A stretch of 19,011 nt of DNA from JAFDVN01 sp964472275. Its GTDB lineage: Bacteria; Acidobacteriota; Holophagae; Holophagales; Holophagaceae. Every line of letters starts with the position of its first letter. The stretch's first letter is position 1. Where the stretch lies: assembly GCA_964472275.1 (NCBI GenBank), contig CAYYJN010000041.1, positions 1-19,011 of the forward strand, given 5' to 3'. A model generated the notes under the pieces. The model was not told the DNA's origin. It saw only the letters and a program-made list of their open reading frames with translations, and searched no databases. This document shows, piece after piece, positions 5,889-15,248 of the stretch. Both the position numbers and the translations under genes were made by a program.

Positions 5889-7061
5889 ATGTCCGCTTCC
5901 CGCCCCGTCGTCGCCACCGGCCAGCAGATCGGCGCGGGCTGGAGCCCGGCGCTGGCGGTGGTGAAGGCGCTGGCGGCGCTGGCGGAGGCCGAACGACTGG
6001 GCTTTGAGGCCGTCCATTGGCTCGCCGACGAGGACCACGACCGCGCGGAAGTCGCTTCGGTGGTCGGTCTGGAGGGAACGCGACTCACGCGGCACCGCTT
6101 CCACTTCGACGCGCCCGAGGGCACGGCCAGCGGCTGGCTGCCCTGGACGGACACCCATCAGCGCGAGGCCGAGACGCTGTGGGGCGCGGTGCCCAAGGCG
6201 AGCGGCACCCTGCGCGACCACGCCCTCGCCCTCGGCGCGCCGCTGTGGGCGAAGGGCGTCCGCGCCTTCTCACCCACGGAGCCTTCGGCACGAAGCGCGG
6301 TCCAGGACGAACTGCTTCGCTGGCGCGGGCTCGGCTTGGAGAAGGAACTCATCGCACAGGCGGAACGCCTGGAGCGGGAGGGCACGCCCTCGCCACTTGA
6401 TCCGCGCGTCCAGGCGGCGTGGTTCAGCCTCGATGCCCGCACCGGCCTCCGCCGCAGGCTGGAGGCGGATGACGCGCTTCCCACCGGCCACTGGCTCAGC
6501 CCCGGCGCGGCCCTGCGTCCGTTGCTCCAGTCGTTGATGTTGCCCGTCGCGGCCGTGGTGCTCGGCCCTTCGGAACGCGCCTACTGGCGGCTCGCGGAGC
6601 CGCTCTGGGAACGCGTGGGCCTCGCCGCGCCGCGCATCGTGCCCCGGCCGCGGGTCTTCGTGCTGCCCAAGGGGATGAAGCTGGCGCCGGAGCGGCTGCG
6701 GGTGGTGAAGGAAGGCGATTGGGCCGCGCTCGCGGCACCTGAGGGCCTCGCTCCATCCGCGCTTTTGCCTGCGGTGAAGGCCGATCCGGCGTGGTCGCAA
6801 GCGCTGGCGGATCGCTTCCATTCCGAACTCGCCCGCACGAAGTTCCGCCTGGAAAAGCTCGATCGCCGCTGGAGCCGGGATCTCGCTTCGAAGACCCTCG
6901 GCTTCGATCCCGAAGCTCTGCGCCAGCGCCTCTTCCCCTTCGACCGCGACCAGGAGCGCGTGCTGCCCGGGCTCTTCTGGCTCCGGAATTTCGCGCTGCT
7001 GGACCGCATCCTGGACGCGCTGCGCCAAGGCGGCGATCTTCATCTGGTGGAGGAGCCATGA
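5889..7061 (+). CDS. bshC: Bacillithiol synthase BshC (cysteine-adding), short form
   Basis: BshC joins cysteine to glucosaminyl-malate in the last step of making bacillithiol, a low-molecular-weight thiol. Family marks seen are TGQQ at residues 10-13, the WLADEDHD motif at 44-51 (usual form EDHD), the segment around YWRLAEPLWERVG with PRIVPRPRVFVL, and the C-terminal helical region ending in the LFP...QER...LF block. At 390 residues it is clearly shorter than the roughly 540-residue Bacillus enzyme. Most of the loss is at the N-terminus, where about 70 residues normally precede TGQQ. Upstream codons in frame do not resemble that N-terminus and overlap the divergent gene. The ATG has only a weak ribosome-binding site. 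bshB overlaps its stop by four bases (ATGA), which strongly supports the pathway call. Confidence 0.88.
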   Translation: MSASRPVVATGQQIGAGWSPALAVVKALAALAEAERLGFEAVHWLADEDHDRAEVASVVGLEGTRLTRHRFHFDAPEGTASGWLPWTDTHQREAETLWGAVPKASGTLRDHALALGAPLWAKGVRAFSPTEPSARSAVQDELLRWRGLGLEKELIAQAERLEREGTPSPLDPRVQAAWFSLDARTGLRRRLEADDALPTGHWLSPGAALRPLLQSLMLPVAAVVLGPSERAYWRLAEPLWERVGLAAPRIVPRPRVFVLPKGMKLAPERLRVVKEGDWAALAAPEGLAPSALLPAVKADPAWSQALADRFHSELARTKFRLEKLDRRWSRDLASKTLGFDPEALRQRLFPFDRDQERVLPGLFWLRNFALLDRILDALRQGGDLHLVEEP

Positions 7062-7762
7062 GCCTCGATCTGCTGGTCATCGGCGCGCACCCAGACGACG
7101 CGGAAGTGCATGTGGGCGGCCTCCTCGCCCGCTGCGCGGATCGCGAGCTCAAGGCCGGCATCCTCGATCTCACCACCGGCGATCTGGGCACCCGGGGCAC
7201 GCCCGAGACGCGCCGCGAGGAGGCGCTGGAGTCGGCGCGCATCCTCGGCGTCGAGCGGCACATCCTCGATCTGCCGGATGGGCGCTTCTTTGAAGATGAA
7301 CCTTCGCGGGTGAAGCTCATGGCCGCGCTGCGCCGACTCCGGCCTGAAGTGCTCGTCCTGCCTGGCCCTGACGATCGTCACCCCGACCATCGCCGCGCCC
7401 ACCGCCTGGGCAAGGAAGCGGCCTACTACGCGGGGTTGAAGAACTATCCCTGCGAGGGCGATCCCTGGCGGCCCGCCGCGGTCGCCTGGATGGGCGGCGA
7501 GAATCCCGGCGCGCCCGATCTCGTGGTGGATGTGAGCGCCCAGTGGGAGCGCCGCATGCGCGCCTTCGACGCCTTCGGCAGCCAGTTCGCCGAAGATCCC
7601 TCCAAGCCGCCCACGCGCATCGCCCACCCCGCCTTCCGCCGAGGCGTCGAAGGCCGCGCCATGCACTGGGCCACTTTCCTCGCCTGCGACTGGGCCGAAG
7701 CCCTCTGGTGCGACAAGCCCGTGCCCCAGGCGCTGCTGGATCTGCTCGGAAAGCTGCGATGA
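7058..7762 (+). CDS. bshB: Bacillithiol deacetylase BshB (PIG-L family)
   Basis: A zinc-dependent deacetylase of the LmbE/PIG-L family, 234 residues, predicted to remove acetate from N-acetylglucosaminyl-malate, the step before BshC. The metal motif AHPDDAE is at residues 10-16 (His11, Asp14), and the second His-rich motif HPDHRRAH at 108-115 supplies the third ligand. The early segment LDLTTGDLGTRGTPETR is typical of the BshB1 subgroup. The start is set by the ATGA overlap with the bshC stop and by GGAGGAG just upstream. Other PIG-L substrates are possible in principle, but adjacency to bshC makes this assignment firm. bshA, the glycosyltransferase that starts the pathway, is not in the window. 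Confidence 0.93.
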   Translation: MSLDLLVIGAHPDDAEVHVGGLLARCADRELKAGILDLTTGDLGTRGTPETRREEALESARILGVERHILDLPDGRFFEDEPSRVKLMAALRRLRPEVLVLPGPDDRHPDHRRAHRLGKEAAYYAGLKNYPCEGDPWRPAAVAWMGGENPGAPDLVVDVSAQWERRMRAFDAFGSQFAEDPSKPPTRIAHPAFRRGVEGRAMHWATFLACDWAEALWCDKPVPQALLDLLGKLR

Positions 7763-7765
7763 CGC

Positions 7766-7800
7766 CTGGCCCGGGGCCCGGGGTCCGAGGCCCGAGGCCC
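7766..7800 (-). repeat. Heptamer repeat array C (five 7-base units)
   Basis: Read on the minus strand the spacer between bshB and tilS is five 7-base units: two GGGCCTC, then GGACCCC, GGGCCCC and GGGCCAG. Unit phase and the G-to-A variant in an internal unit match array B. It begins four bases after the bshB stop. Confidence 0.75.
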
Positions 7801-7801
7801 A

Positions 7802-7816
7802 CCGCGCGGAGCGCGG
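7802..7816 (+). promoter_or_regulatory. Hairpin holding the tilS ribosome-binding site
   Basis: CCGCGC (7802-7807) pairs perfectly with GCGCGG (7811-7816) around a GGA loop. The ribosome-binding site GGAG is 7808-7811, so it sits in the loop and top stem pair, and the ATG follows at 7818. This could present or hide the site. The chance of short G/C stems in such DNA is not small. Confidence 0.5.
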
Positions 7817-7817
7817 C

Positions 7818-8783
7818 ATGAACCGTTTCGAGGCCGATGTCCTCTCCCAGATCCGCCGTCGCGGCGATGGCGTGGAGAACGGGCGCGTCCTCATCGCCCT
7901 CAGCGGCGGCGGGGATTCCACCGCGCTGGTGGCGGCGCTTTGGGCGCTGCGGAAGAGCTTGAACCTGGAGATCAGCCTCGCCCACGCGGATCACGGCCTG
8001 CGCGCCGAAGCCCAAGAGGACGCGGCCTTCGTGCGCGACCTGGCCCGGAGCCTCGACCTTGATCTCGCCGAGGCTAGTCTGGATGTGAAGGCGCACGCGG
8101 AGAAGGCCGGACTGGGCCTCGAAACCGCGGCGCGGGAGCTGCGCTGGGCTTGGCTCCGCGCTGAAGCCGAGGCCTGCGGCGCCCTCGCGGTCGCCACGGG
8201 GCACACGCTGGATGACCACACGGAAACCGTCCTGCTCCGTCTCCAGCGCGGCGGGGGCGCGGGCGCGCTCACGCCCCTGCCCGCGCGCCAAGGCCCGCGC
8301 TGGTCGCCGCTCATCCAATGCCGACGGGAATCCTTGCGGCGCTACCTCGAAAGCAAGGGATTGCCCTGGCGAGAGGACGCCAGCAATGACGAGCCCTTCA
8401 CGCCCCGCAACCGCTGGCGGAAGCTCCTGGGATCCATCCGGGACGAAGCGCCGTTGCTGGATGAGCACCTGTGGGAAACGCACCTCCAGGTGCGCGATTT
8501 GCGCGAACTGGCGGAGGCCTCCCTGCTGGAAACCCAAGGCAAGGACTGGGCTTTGACAGGAAACGCCCTTCGTCTCCAACCCGGAAAGTGGAACGAGGCC
8601 CGCCTCCGCCTCGTGCTGGAGTTGGCCTTCCGCGAGCTGGGATGGCCGAGGGAGGCGGCGGCCCTCCGGGCGCTCGCGCCCTGGCTCCGGGAGCGCTTGG
8701 CCGGTCACGAGCCCGTCACGACCTGCGGGAATTTCTCGCTGAACCTTGAACCGGATGGCGCGTACCTGCATCGAATGGGGTGA
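7818..8783 (+). CDS. tilS: tRNA(Ile)-lysidine synthase, short form
   Basis: TilS attaches lysine to C34 of the CAU-anticodon isoleucine tRNA so that it reads AUA, using ATP; it is normally essential. The PP-loop ATPase motif SGGGDS is at residues 29-34, followed by AHADHGLR around 55-62 and the conserved ATGHTLDDHTETVLLRLQRG block near 126-145, and ASNDEPFTPRNRWR, all diagnostic. At 321 residues the protein lacks the long C-terminal domain of the E. coli enzyme and resembles the short forms such as that of Aquifex. The start is supported by GGAG six bases upstream inside a small hairpin. It lies upstream of ftsH, a neighbourhood also known in Firmicutes. Confidence 0.93.
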   Translation: MNRFEADVLSQIRRRGDGVENGRVLIALSGGGDSTALVAALWALRKSLNLEISLAHADHGLRAEAQEDAAFVRDLARSLDLDLAEASLDVKAHAEKAGLGLETAARELRWAWLRAEAEACGALAVATGHTLDDHTETVLLRLQRGGGAGALTPLPARQGPRWSPLIQCRRESLRRYLESKGLPWREDASNDEPFTPRNRWRKLLGSIRDEAPLLDEHLWETHLQVRDLRELAEASLLETQGKDWALTGNALRLQPGKWNEARLRLVLELAFRELGWPREAAALRALAPWLRERLAGHEPVTTCGNFSLNLEPDGAYLHRMG

Positions 8784-8885
8784 GGCCGCCACGCGGTTCC
8801 CTCGCCCCAATTTCTTGCGTCGGGGCTGTAGAATTGAAGATGGCCCGCTGGCGCGCCTCCGCGCGCCGCCCCCAAGGAGCCCGAT
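8784..8885 (+). promoter_or_regulatory. ftsH leader with hairpin and possible -10 box
   Basis: This 102-bp spacer holds TAGAAT at 8829-8834, a fair -10 element without a clear -35 at the right distance. Downstream, GGCGCGC (8850-8856) pairs perfectly with GCGCGCC (8861-8867) around the loop CTCC. That loop is complementary to the GGAG of the ribosome-binding site AAGGAG at 8874-8879, six bases before the TTG start. Confidence 0.45.
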
Positions 8886-10804
<1,919 letters not shown>

Positions 10805-10808
<4 letters not shown>

Positions 10809-11620
10809 CCGCGCCCGCGTTCGACTGGAGGGCCTTCCTCGCGGGAGGCCCTCTTTTCATCGGCATCCTGAACCTCACGCCGGATTCTTTCAGCGATGGC
10901 GGGGCCCACGCCACGCCGGAGGCGGCGCTGGCTCACGCGCGACGCCTTCTCGCGAAGGGCTTCCGCATGTTGGATCTTGGCGCGGAAAGCACGCGACCGG
11001 GCGCGGAGCCGCTGCATCCAAACCACGAATGGAAGCGGCTAGAGCCTGTATTGGACTTGCTCCATCGAGAACTGCCGGACATCCCTCTCAGCGTGGACAC
11101 GCGCCACGCGGAGGTCGCCGCGCGGGCGCTGGGCTTCGGCGCGCGCGTCCTCAACGATGTGACAGGCTTCCGCGATCCCGCCATGCTCGCCCTCGCGGGC
11201 GCGTCGAACTGCGGCCTCATCGCCATGCGGAGTCGTCTGGACGGAGACCAGTTCGTGATGCCGCCCTACGAGGAGACGGGCGAGGCGGGCGAGACCACGG
11301 CTGATCGCGCGCGCGCCGAGCTGGAAGCCGTGCGCCACTGGCTCGCGCAAGCGGACATCGCGGCGGCGCGCGTGGCGCTTGATCCCGGCTTCGGGTTCGG
11401 AACGACTTTCCGCGAGGATTCCGCCATCTGGGAATCCCTTGCCGAGCTTCCAGGCCCGCTCTGCGTCGGCGTTTCCCGCAAGCGCTTCACGGCGTGGAAG
11501 GCGGGTCAGCCAAGCCTTCCGCCCAACGAACGCGATGGCCTCACCGCCGCGCTCCACGCGGACGCCTTCGCGAGGGGCCTCCGCATCTTCCGCAGCCACG
11601 CCGCTACACTGACACCATGA
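10805..11620 (+). CDS. folP: Dihydropteroate synthase
   Basis: Condenses p-aminobenzoate with hydroxymethyl-dihydropterin diphosphate in folate synthesis; it is the target of sulfonamides. Seen in 271 residues: the signature NLTPDSFSDGG at 23-33, DLGAESTRPG (loop 2, near 57-66), SVDTRH, LNDVTGF, the ALDPGFGFG segment and the SRKRF lysine motif, with a final RSH. The segment that usually reads like LMHMRG-x-P-x-x-M is replaced by LIAMRSRLDGDQF, so the usual His there is Ala. The GTG start shares GTGA with the ftsH stop; the next gene shares ATGA with the folP stop. The gene order ftsH-folP-glmM is the same as in E. coli, which supports the call. Confidence 0.95.
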
Positions 11621-12933
11621 CCTTGAAGCATTTCGGCACCGATGGCATCCGCGGACGCGCGTTCGAATCGCCGCTCACCCTGACGGACGCGACGCGCTGG
11701 GGCGCGGCCTGGGGCGCGGTGGCCCGGGCACGAGGTGTGCAGCGCCTCGTGGTGGGCTGGGATCCGCGCTTCAGCTCCGAGCGGCTCTGGGCCGCCTTTC
11801 ACCACGGCCTCGGCACGGGGCTCGAAGTGAGGGTGCTCGGCCTCGCTCCCACGCCCGCCGTGGCCTGGACGGTGGAGCGGGCCACGCGGAACGGCGTGCC
11901 CACCTGGGGCCTGATGATCAGCGCGAGCCACAACCCGCCGGAGGACAACGGCCTCAAGGGCTTCAACGGCGCGGGCGAGAAGCTGTCCGAGACCGATGAG
12001 CGCGCCATCGAGGCGGCCTTCGAACAGGCCCACGAACCCAGCCACGAGACCATCGCCACGGCGCCGGAGAGCTTGGAACCCTACCTCGCCCACCTCGAAG
12101 GGCTGAACCTTCCCGAGAACCTCAAAGTCATCGTGGACTGCGCCCACGGCGCTGCGGGCCCTTCCGCTAGGCGCCTGCTGCGCGGGCCGGGCCTCCATTG
12201 GCTCGCCGACGAGCCGGATGGCGCGCGCATCAATGTGGGCGTGGGCTCCACCCATCTGGAAGGCCTCAAGGCCGCCGTGGCGGAACAGGGCGCGGACTTC
12301 GGCCTGGCCTTCGATGGCGACGCGGATCGCTGCCTGATGGTGGATGGGTCGGGTCGCGTGCTGGACGGCGATCAGATGCTTTGGCTCCTCGTGCAGGACC
12401 GCATCGCGGCGGGAGATCCGCCGCCCGGCGTCGTCGGCACCGTGATGACCAACGGCGGCCTCGAAGCCGCGCTGGAAGCGGTGGGCGTGCCCTTCGTCCG
12501 CACGCCCGTCGGCGACAAGCATCTGCTCCGCGAACTCGCGGCGCGGGGGTGGGATCTGGCGGCGGAGGCGAGCGGCCACCTCATCCAGAAGCGCGTCTGT
12601 CCCAGCGGGGACGGGCTCGCGACGGCGCTCTCCGTGCTGCGCGCCCTCCTCCACCGCGAGCCCGCGCGGCGGCTCGATTGGACCTTCACGCCCTGGCCCC
12701 AACGCCTTGTGAATGTCGTCGCCCGCGAACGCCGTCCCGTGGAGGCGATGACGGCCCTCAAGGGCGCCATGGCCGATCTGGAGACCCGCCACGGCGCCAA
12801 GGCCCGGCAGGTGATCCGGTGGAGCGGCACCGAACCCAAGCTCCGCCTCATGGTCGAGGCCCCGGACTCTGGCCTGGTGGATGCGGCCCTGTCGGAATTG
12901 GAAGCCGCGGCCCGTCAGGACTTGGGGTTGTGA
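11617..12933 (+). CDS. glmM: Phosphoglucosamine mutase
   Basis: Converts glucosamine 6-phosphate to glucosamine 1-phosphate on the way to UDP-GlcNAc for peptidoglycan and lipopolysaccharide. In 438 residues: FGTDGIRG at the N-terminus, the phosphoserine loop SASHNP with Ser104, the magnesium loop DGDADRC at 233-239, EASGHLI in the sugar-binding loop and RWSGTEPKLRLMVEA in the phosphate-binding domain. Length is close to the usual 445. Phosphomannomutase is the main alternative in this superfamily; the FGTDGIRG start and position directly after folP favour GlmM. The sugar loop reads EASGH where GlmM more often has EQSGH, a small deviation. The ATG overlaps the folP stop by four bases, so ftsH, folP and glmM look translationally coupled. 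Confidence 0.93.
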   Translation: MTLKHFGTDGIRGRAFESPLTLTDATRWGAAWGAVARARGVQRLVVGWDPRFSSERLWAAFHHGLGTGLEVRVLGLAPTPAVAWTVERATRNGVPTWGLMISASHNPPEDNGLKGFNGAGEKLSETDERAIEAAFEQAHEPSHETIATAPESLEPYLAHLEGLNLPENLKVIVDCAHGAAGPSARRLLRGPGLHWLADEPDGARINVGVGSTHLEGLKAAVAEQGADFGLAFDGDADRCLMVDGSGRVLDGDQMLWLLVQDRIAAGDPPPGVVGTVMTNGGLEAALEAVGVPFVRTPVGDKHLLRELAARGWDLAAEASGHLIQKRVCPSGDGLATALSVLRALLHREPARRLDWTFTPWPQRLVNVVARERRPVEAMTALKGAMADLETRHGAKARQVIRWSGTEPKLRLMVEAPDSGLVDAALSELEAAARQDLGL

Positions 12934-12996
12934 CGCTTCCGTGATTCGGGGCCGAAACCGGGGGCCATTTCTGGCATCCTGGATGGGAAGAGGAAA

Positions 12997-13737
12997 ATGC
13001 CGCCGATGACCCGTCTGGGCGTGAATGTTGACCATATCGCCACCCTCCGTCAGGCCCGAGGCGGCCATGAGCCGGAGCCGGTGGCCGCGGCCCTGCTCGC
13101 CCAAAGTTCCGGCGCGGCGGGCATCACCGTCCACCTCCGGGGGGACCGGCGCCACATCCAGGACCGGGACATCCGCGTCCTGAAGCAGGTGCTGGCGGTG
13201 CCGCTCAATGTGGAATGCGCCGCGACCCAGGAGGCCTTCGACGCCGTCGTGCCCCTCAAGCCCGCGTGGGTGACGCTCGTGCCCGAGACGCGGGAAGAGC
13301 TCACCACCACCGGCGGCCTCGACGCGGTCTTCCTCCAGAGCAGCCTGCGGAGCCTCGTGCGGGAATACCGCACGGCGGACATCCGCGTGAGCCTCTTCGT
13401 GGACCCGCTCCTGGATCAGGTGAAGATGGCCGCCAAGCTCGAAGCGGACGCGGTGGAGCTGAACACCGGGGTCTACGCCGATCTGCCCTACGGCGCGGAC
13501 GCCTCGGTGGAGTTGGCCAAGCTGAAGGAAGCCGCGCGGCTCTCCACCCGCCTCGGCCTGCGCGTCCTCGCCGGGCACGGCCTCGATCTGCGCAATGTTG
13601 CGCCCGTGGCGGCCATCCCCGAGATTGAGGAGCTGAACATCGGCCACAGCATCGTGGGCCGCGCCGTGCTCATCGGCATGGAGAAGGCGGTGAGGGAGAT
13701 GATCGAAGCGGTTTCCGCCGCGGGGGGACAGGCCTGA
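12997..13737 (+). CDS. pdxJ: Pyridoxine 5'-phosphate synthase
   Basis: Joins 1-deoxyxylulose 5-phosphate and 3-amino-2-oxopropyl phosphate to form pyridoxine 5'-phosphate, the ring-closing step of the DXP-dependent B6 route. The 246 residues carry LGVNVDHIATLR (Asn10, Asp12, His13), HLR-x-DRRH at 46-53, Glu73 in NVECA, ELNTGVYAD, AGHGL (His194) and ELNIGHSIVGRAV. Residue 49 is Gly where E. coli and most relatives have Glu (HLREDRRH), and ELNTG replaces EIHTG. The ATG at 12997 has a purine-rich GGAAGAGG close upstream; the second ATG three codons later is possible but farther from it. It is 63 bp after glmM and its stop overlaps the next start by one base. Confidence 0.95.
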   Translation: MPPMTRLGVNVDHIATLRQARGGHEPEPVAAALLAQSSGAAGITVHLRGDRRHIQDRDIRVLKQVLAVPLNVECAATQEAFDAVVPLKPAWVTLVPETREELTTTGGLDAVFLQSSLRSLVREYRTADIRVSLFVDPLLDQVKMAAKLEADAVELNTGVYADLPYGADASVELAKLKEAARLSTRLGLRVLAGHGLDLRNVAPVAAIPEIEELNIGHSIVGRAVLIGMEKAVREMIEAVSAAGGQA

Positions 13738-14552
13738 TGTCCAACCTCAAAGGGAACCTGGAGAGCATCTCGCTCATTGATGTCTCCCAACTGCTCAATG
13801 TGAACCGCAAGACCGGGATGCTGAAGATCATCTCGGGCAAGGTCCAGGGCGTCCTCCATTTTCAGAACGGCGAAGTCATTCACGCCGAGACCGCCACGGA
13901 GAAGGGCGAGATGGCGGCCTACCAGATCCTCGAATGGACCAGCGGCAGCTTCGACTTCCTGCCCGCTTCCGTGAACGCGCCCACCACCATCCGCCGCTCG
14001 GTGCAGGATCTCGTCATGGATTCCGCGCGGGTCAGCGATTCCCGCAAGCGCCTGCACGGGCTCTTCCCGGATCTCACGCTCGTGCCCTGGCCCAAGCTGG
14101 CCGGGGACGCGCTGCTCCAAGGCCTCAAGATCTTCGGCGAGGACAAGAAGGTCCTGCCGTGGATGGACGGCTACCGCAGCTTCCAGGACATCATGGACAC
14201 GACGGGGCTCAACGATGTGAGCGTGCTCCAAGCCGCCGCCACGCTCTCCGACGCGGGCCGCCTGGATGCGCTCCAGCCCGAGCTCACGCTGCGCGTGACC
14301 ACGCTCAAAGGCGGCATCTTCAAGAAGGCCGACCACCTGGAAGTGGCCGAGCACCACGAGCACCACTGGCGCGCCATGGGCCCCTACGAGTTCGGCGTCG
14401 AGCGCCTGCGCCTCATGTGGCCCAAAGGCCCCGCCGTGGACAGCGTCCAATTCAGCGCCATGGACGAAGCCTCCATCGCCATCCCCAAGGACCTCCAATC
14501 CGCCTGGGGCCTCGAAGAAGGCAGCGTCGTGAAAGTGCGGCCCGCGCCCTGA
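13737..14552 (+). CDS. DUF4388 (PATAN-type) domain protein
   Basis: The N-terminal 75 residues match the DUF4388 pattern: GNLESISLIDVSQLLNVNRKTG, then strands around LKIISG and VLHFQNGEVIHAET, and a helix ending GSFDFLP. Such domains occur in bacterial signalling proteins, often linked to response regulators, gliding or gene control, but without a fixed biochemical role. The rest (about 80-271) has a helical middle resembling a second winged or DUF-like segment (WMDGYRSFQDIMDTTGLNDVSVLQAAATLSDAGRL, a pattern also seen after DUF4388 in other proteins), a His-rich stretch EHHEHHW near residue 205, and a C-terminal beta-rich part. No membrane segment or kinase motif. Start: TGATG overlap with pdxJ and a G-rich site upstream. 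Its link with B6 synthesis is only positional. Confidence 0.85.
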   Translation: MSNLKGNLESISLIDVSQLLNVNRKTGMLKIISGKVQGVLHFQNGEVIHAETATEKGEMAAYQILEWTSGSFDFLPASVNAPTTIRRSVQDLVMDSARVSDSRKRLHGLFPDLTLVPWPKLAGDALLQGLKIFGEDKKVLPWMDGYRSFQDIMDTTGLNDVSVLQAAATLSDAGRLDALQPELTLRVTTLKGGIFKKADHLEVAEHHEHHWRAMGPYEFGVERLRLMWPKGPAVDSVQFSAMDEASIAIPKDLQSAWGLEEGSVVKVRPAP

Positions 14553-14574
14553 ATATTCAATCTTGTCTTGGGGC

Positions 14575-15150
14575 TCAGTCCGGGTTTTCAGCGCGGATGA
14601 AGGTCCACCGAAACTTCGCAGAACCATCATCTGGCGCGAAGCGTGGCTCACCGTGGTCCGCTTCCTGGGCGAAAGGGAACAACGCGTCACCACCGTGGGA
14701 CACGCTTTTGATCAGTACACCATCCCCGCTGAGCGCGAGAGTGAAAACGGCTTTGTCCAATCCAAGAACCGGGCAGTTGTCGCTCACCGAAGGGTGAGGT
14801 TCGAAATTCAATTCAAGATTCTCACCCGCGAAGCGGATGGTGCAACGATTCGTCGGCTGATTGGTCCTGGGGTCCATCCGGCGCGTCACAGTCCATTTCT
14901 GAGTGCCGCTCCGATTAAAGTCGTGGAGGAACACATTCTGGCCAAGAGAAGGCGAGTTGGGTTGAAGGGCCTGTCCAGTGGCGTTGTTGACGATGAAATA
15001 GGTTCCGGAATCCGGCAGCGCCGCGGGTCTGGAGGGAATGTATCTCGATCGGCTGGATTCGGACCGGACGGGCGGGGTCTGGGATTGCGGGGCAACCATG
15101 CAACCCAATCCCAGCAACGCAGCCAAGGGCAGAATGCTCCAGATTTTCAT
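14575..15150 (-). CDS. Ricin-like beta-trefoil lipoprotein, low G+C
   Basis: The 191-residue product starts with a lysine and a hydrophobic stretch ending in LLGLGC, with Cys17 the likely lipidated residue; the box is slightly off consensus (Gly at -3). After a Ser/Arg/Pro linker to about 45, residues from about 48 look like a ricin-type lectin fold: GTYFIVNNATGQAL, a GQNVFLHDFNRSGTQKW stretch with the QxW signature, and a final FRWTF. Such modules bind carbohydrate, but no catalytic domain is attached. The start is firm: AAGGAG lies six bases before the ATG. Base composition is lower in G+C than the neighbours, suggesting acquisition. It is convergent with the DUF4388 gene and downstream of xerC on the same strand with a 98-bp spacer that may hold its own promoter. 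Confidence 0.75.
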   Translation of the reverse strand: MKIWSILPLAALLGLGCMVAPQSQTPPVRSESSRSRYIPSRPAALPDSGTYFIVNNATGQALQPNSPSLGQNVFLHDFNRSGTQKWTVTRRMDPRTNQPTNRCTIRFAGENLELNFEPHPSVSDNCPVLGLDKAVFTLALSGDGVLIKSVSHGGDALFPFAQEADHGEPRFAPDDGSAKFRWTFIRAENPD

Positions 15151-15248
15151 ACGCCACTCCTTGGATTCCAGCAGGTTTCTTAGAGAGTGCCGATTCAGCA
15201 AACAAGCTGCAAGGGATTTCGCGGAACCTCGTCCACTTTCCTCCGGCC
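15151..15248 (-). promoter_or_regulatory. Leader of the lectin lipoprotein gene
   Basis: A 98-bp A+T-richer spacer between xerC and the lipoprotein gene. On the minus strand TTGTTT followed after 17 bases by TAAGAA is a weak promoter candidate, and AAGGAG sits just before the start. No terminator hairpin for xerC is visible. Confidence 0.3.

Noticed and set aside
14551..14558. GAATATTC palindrome as a terminator or operator
   Set aside because: Too short and without a loop or U-tract; it merely sits between convergent genes.
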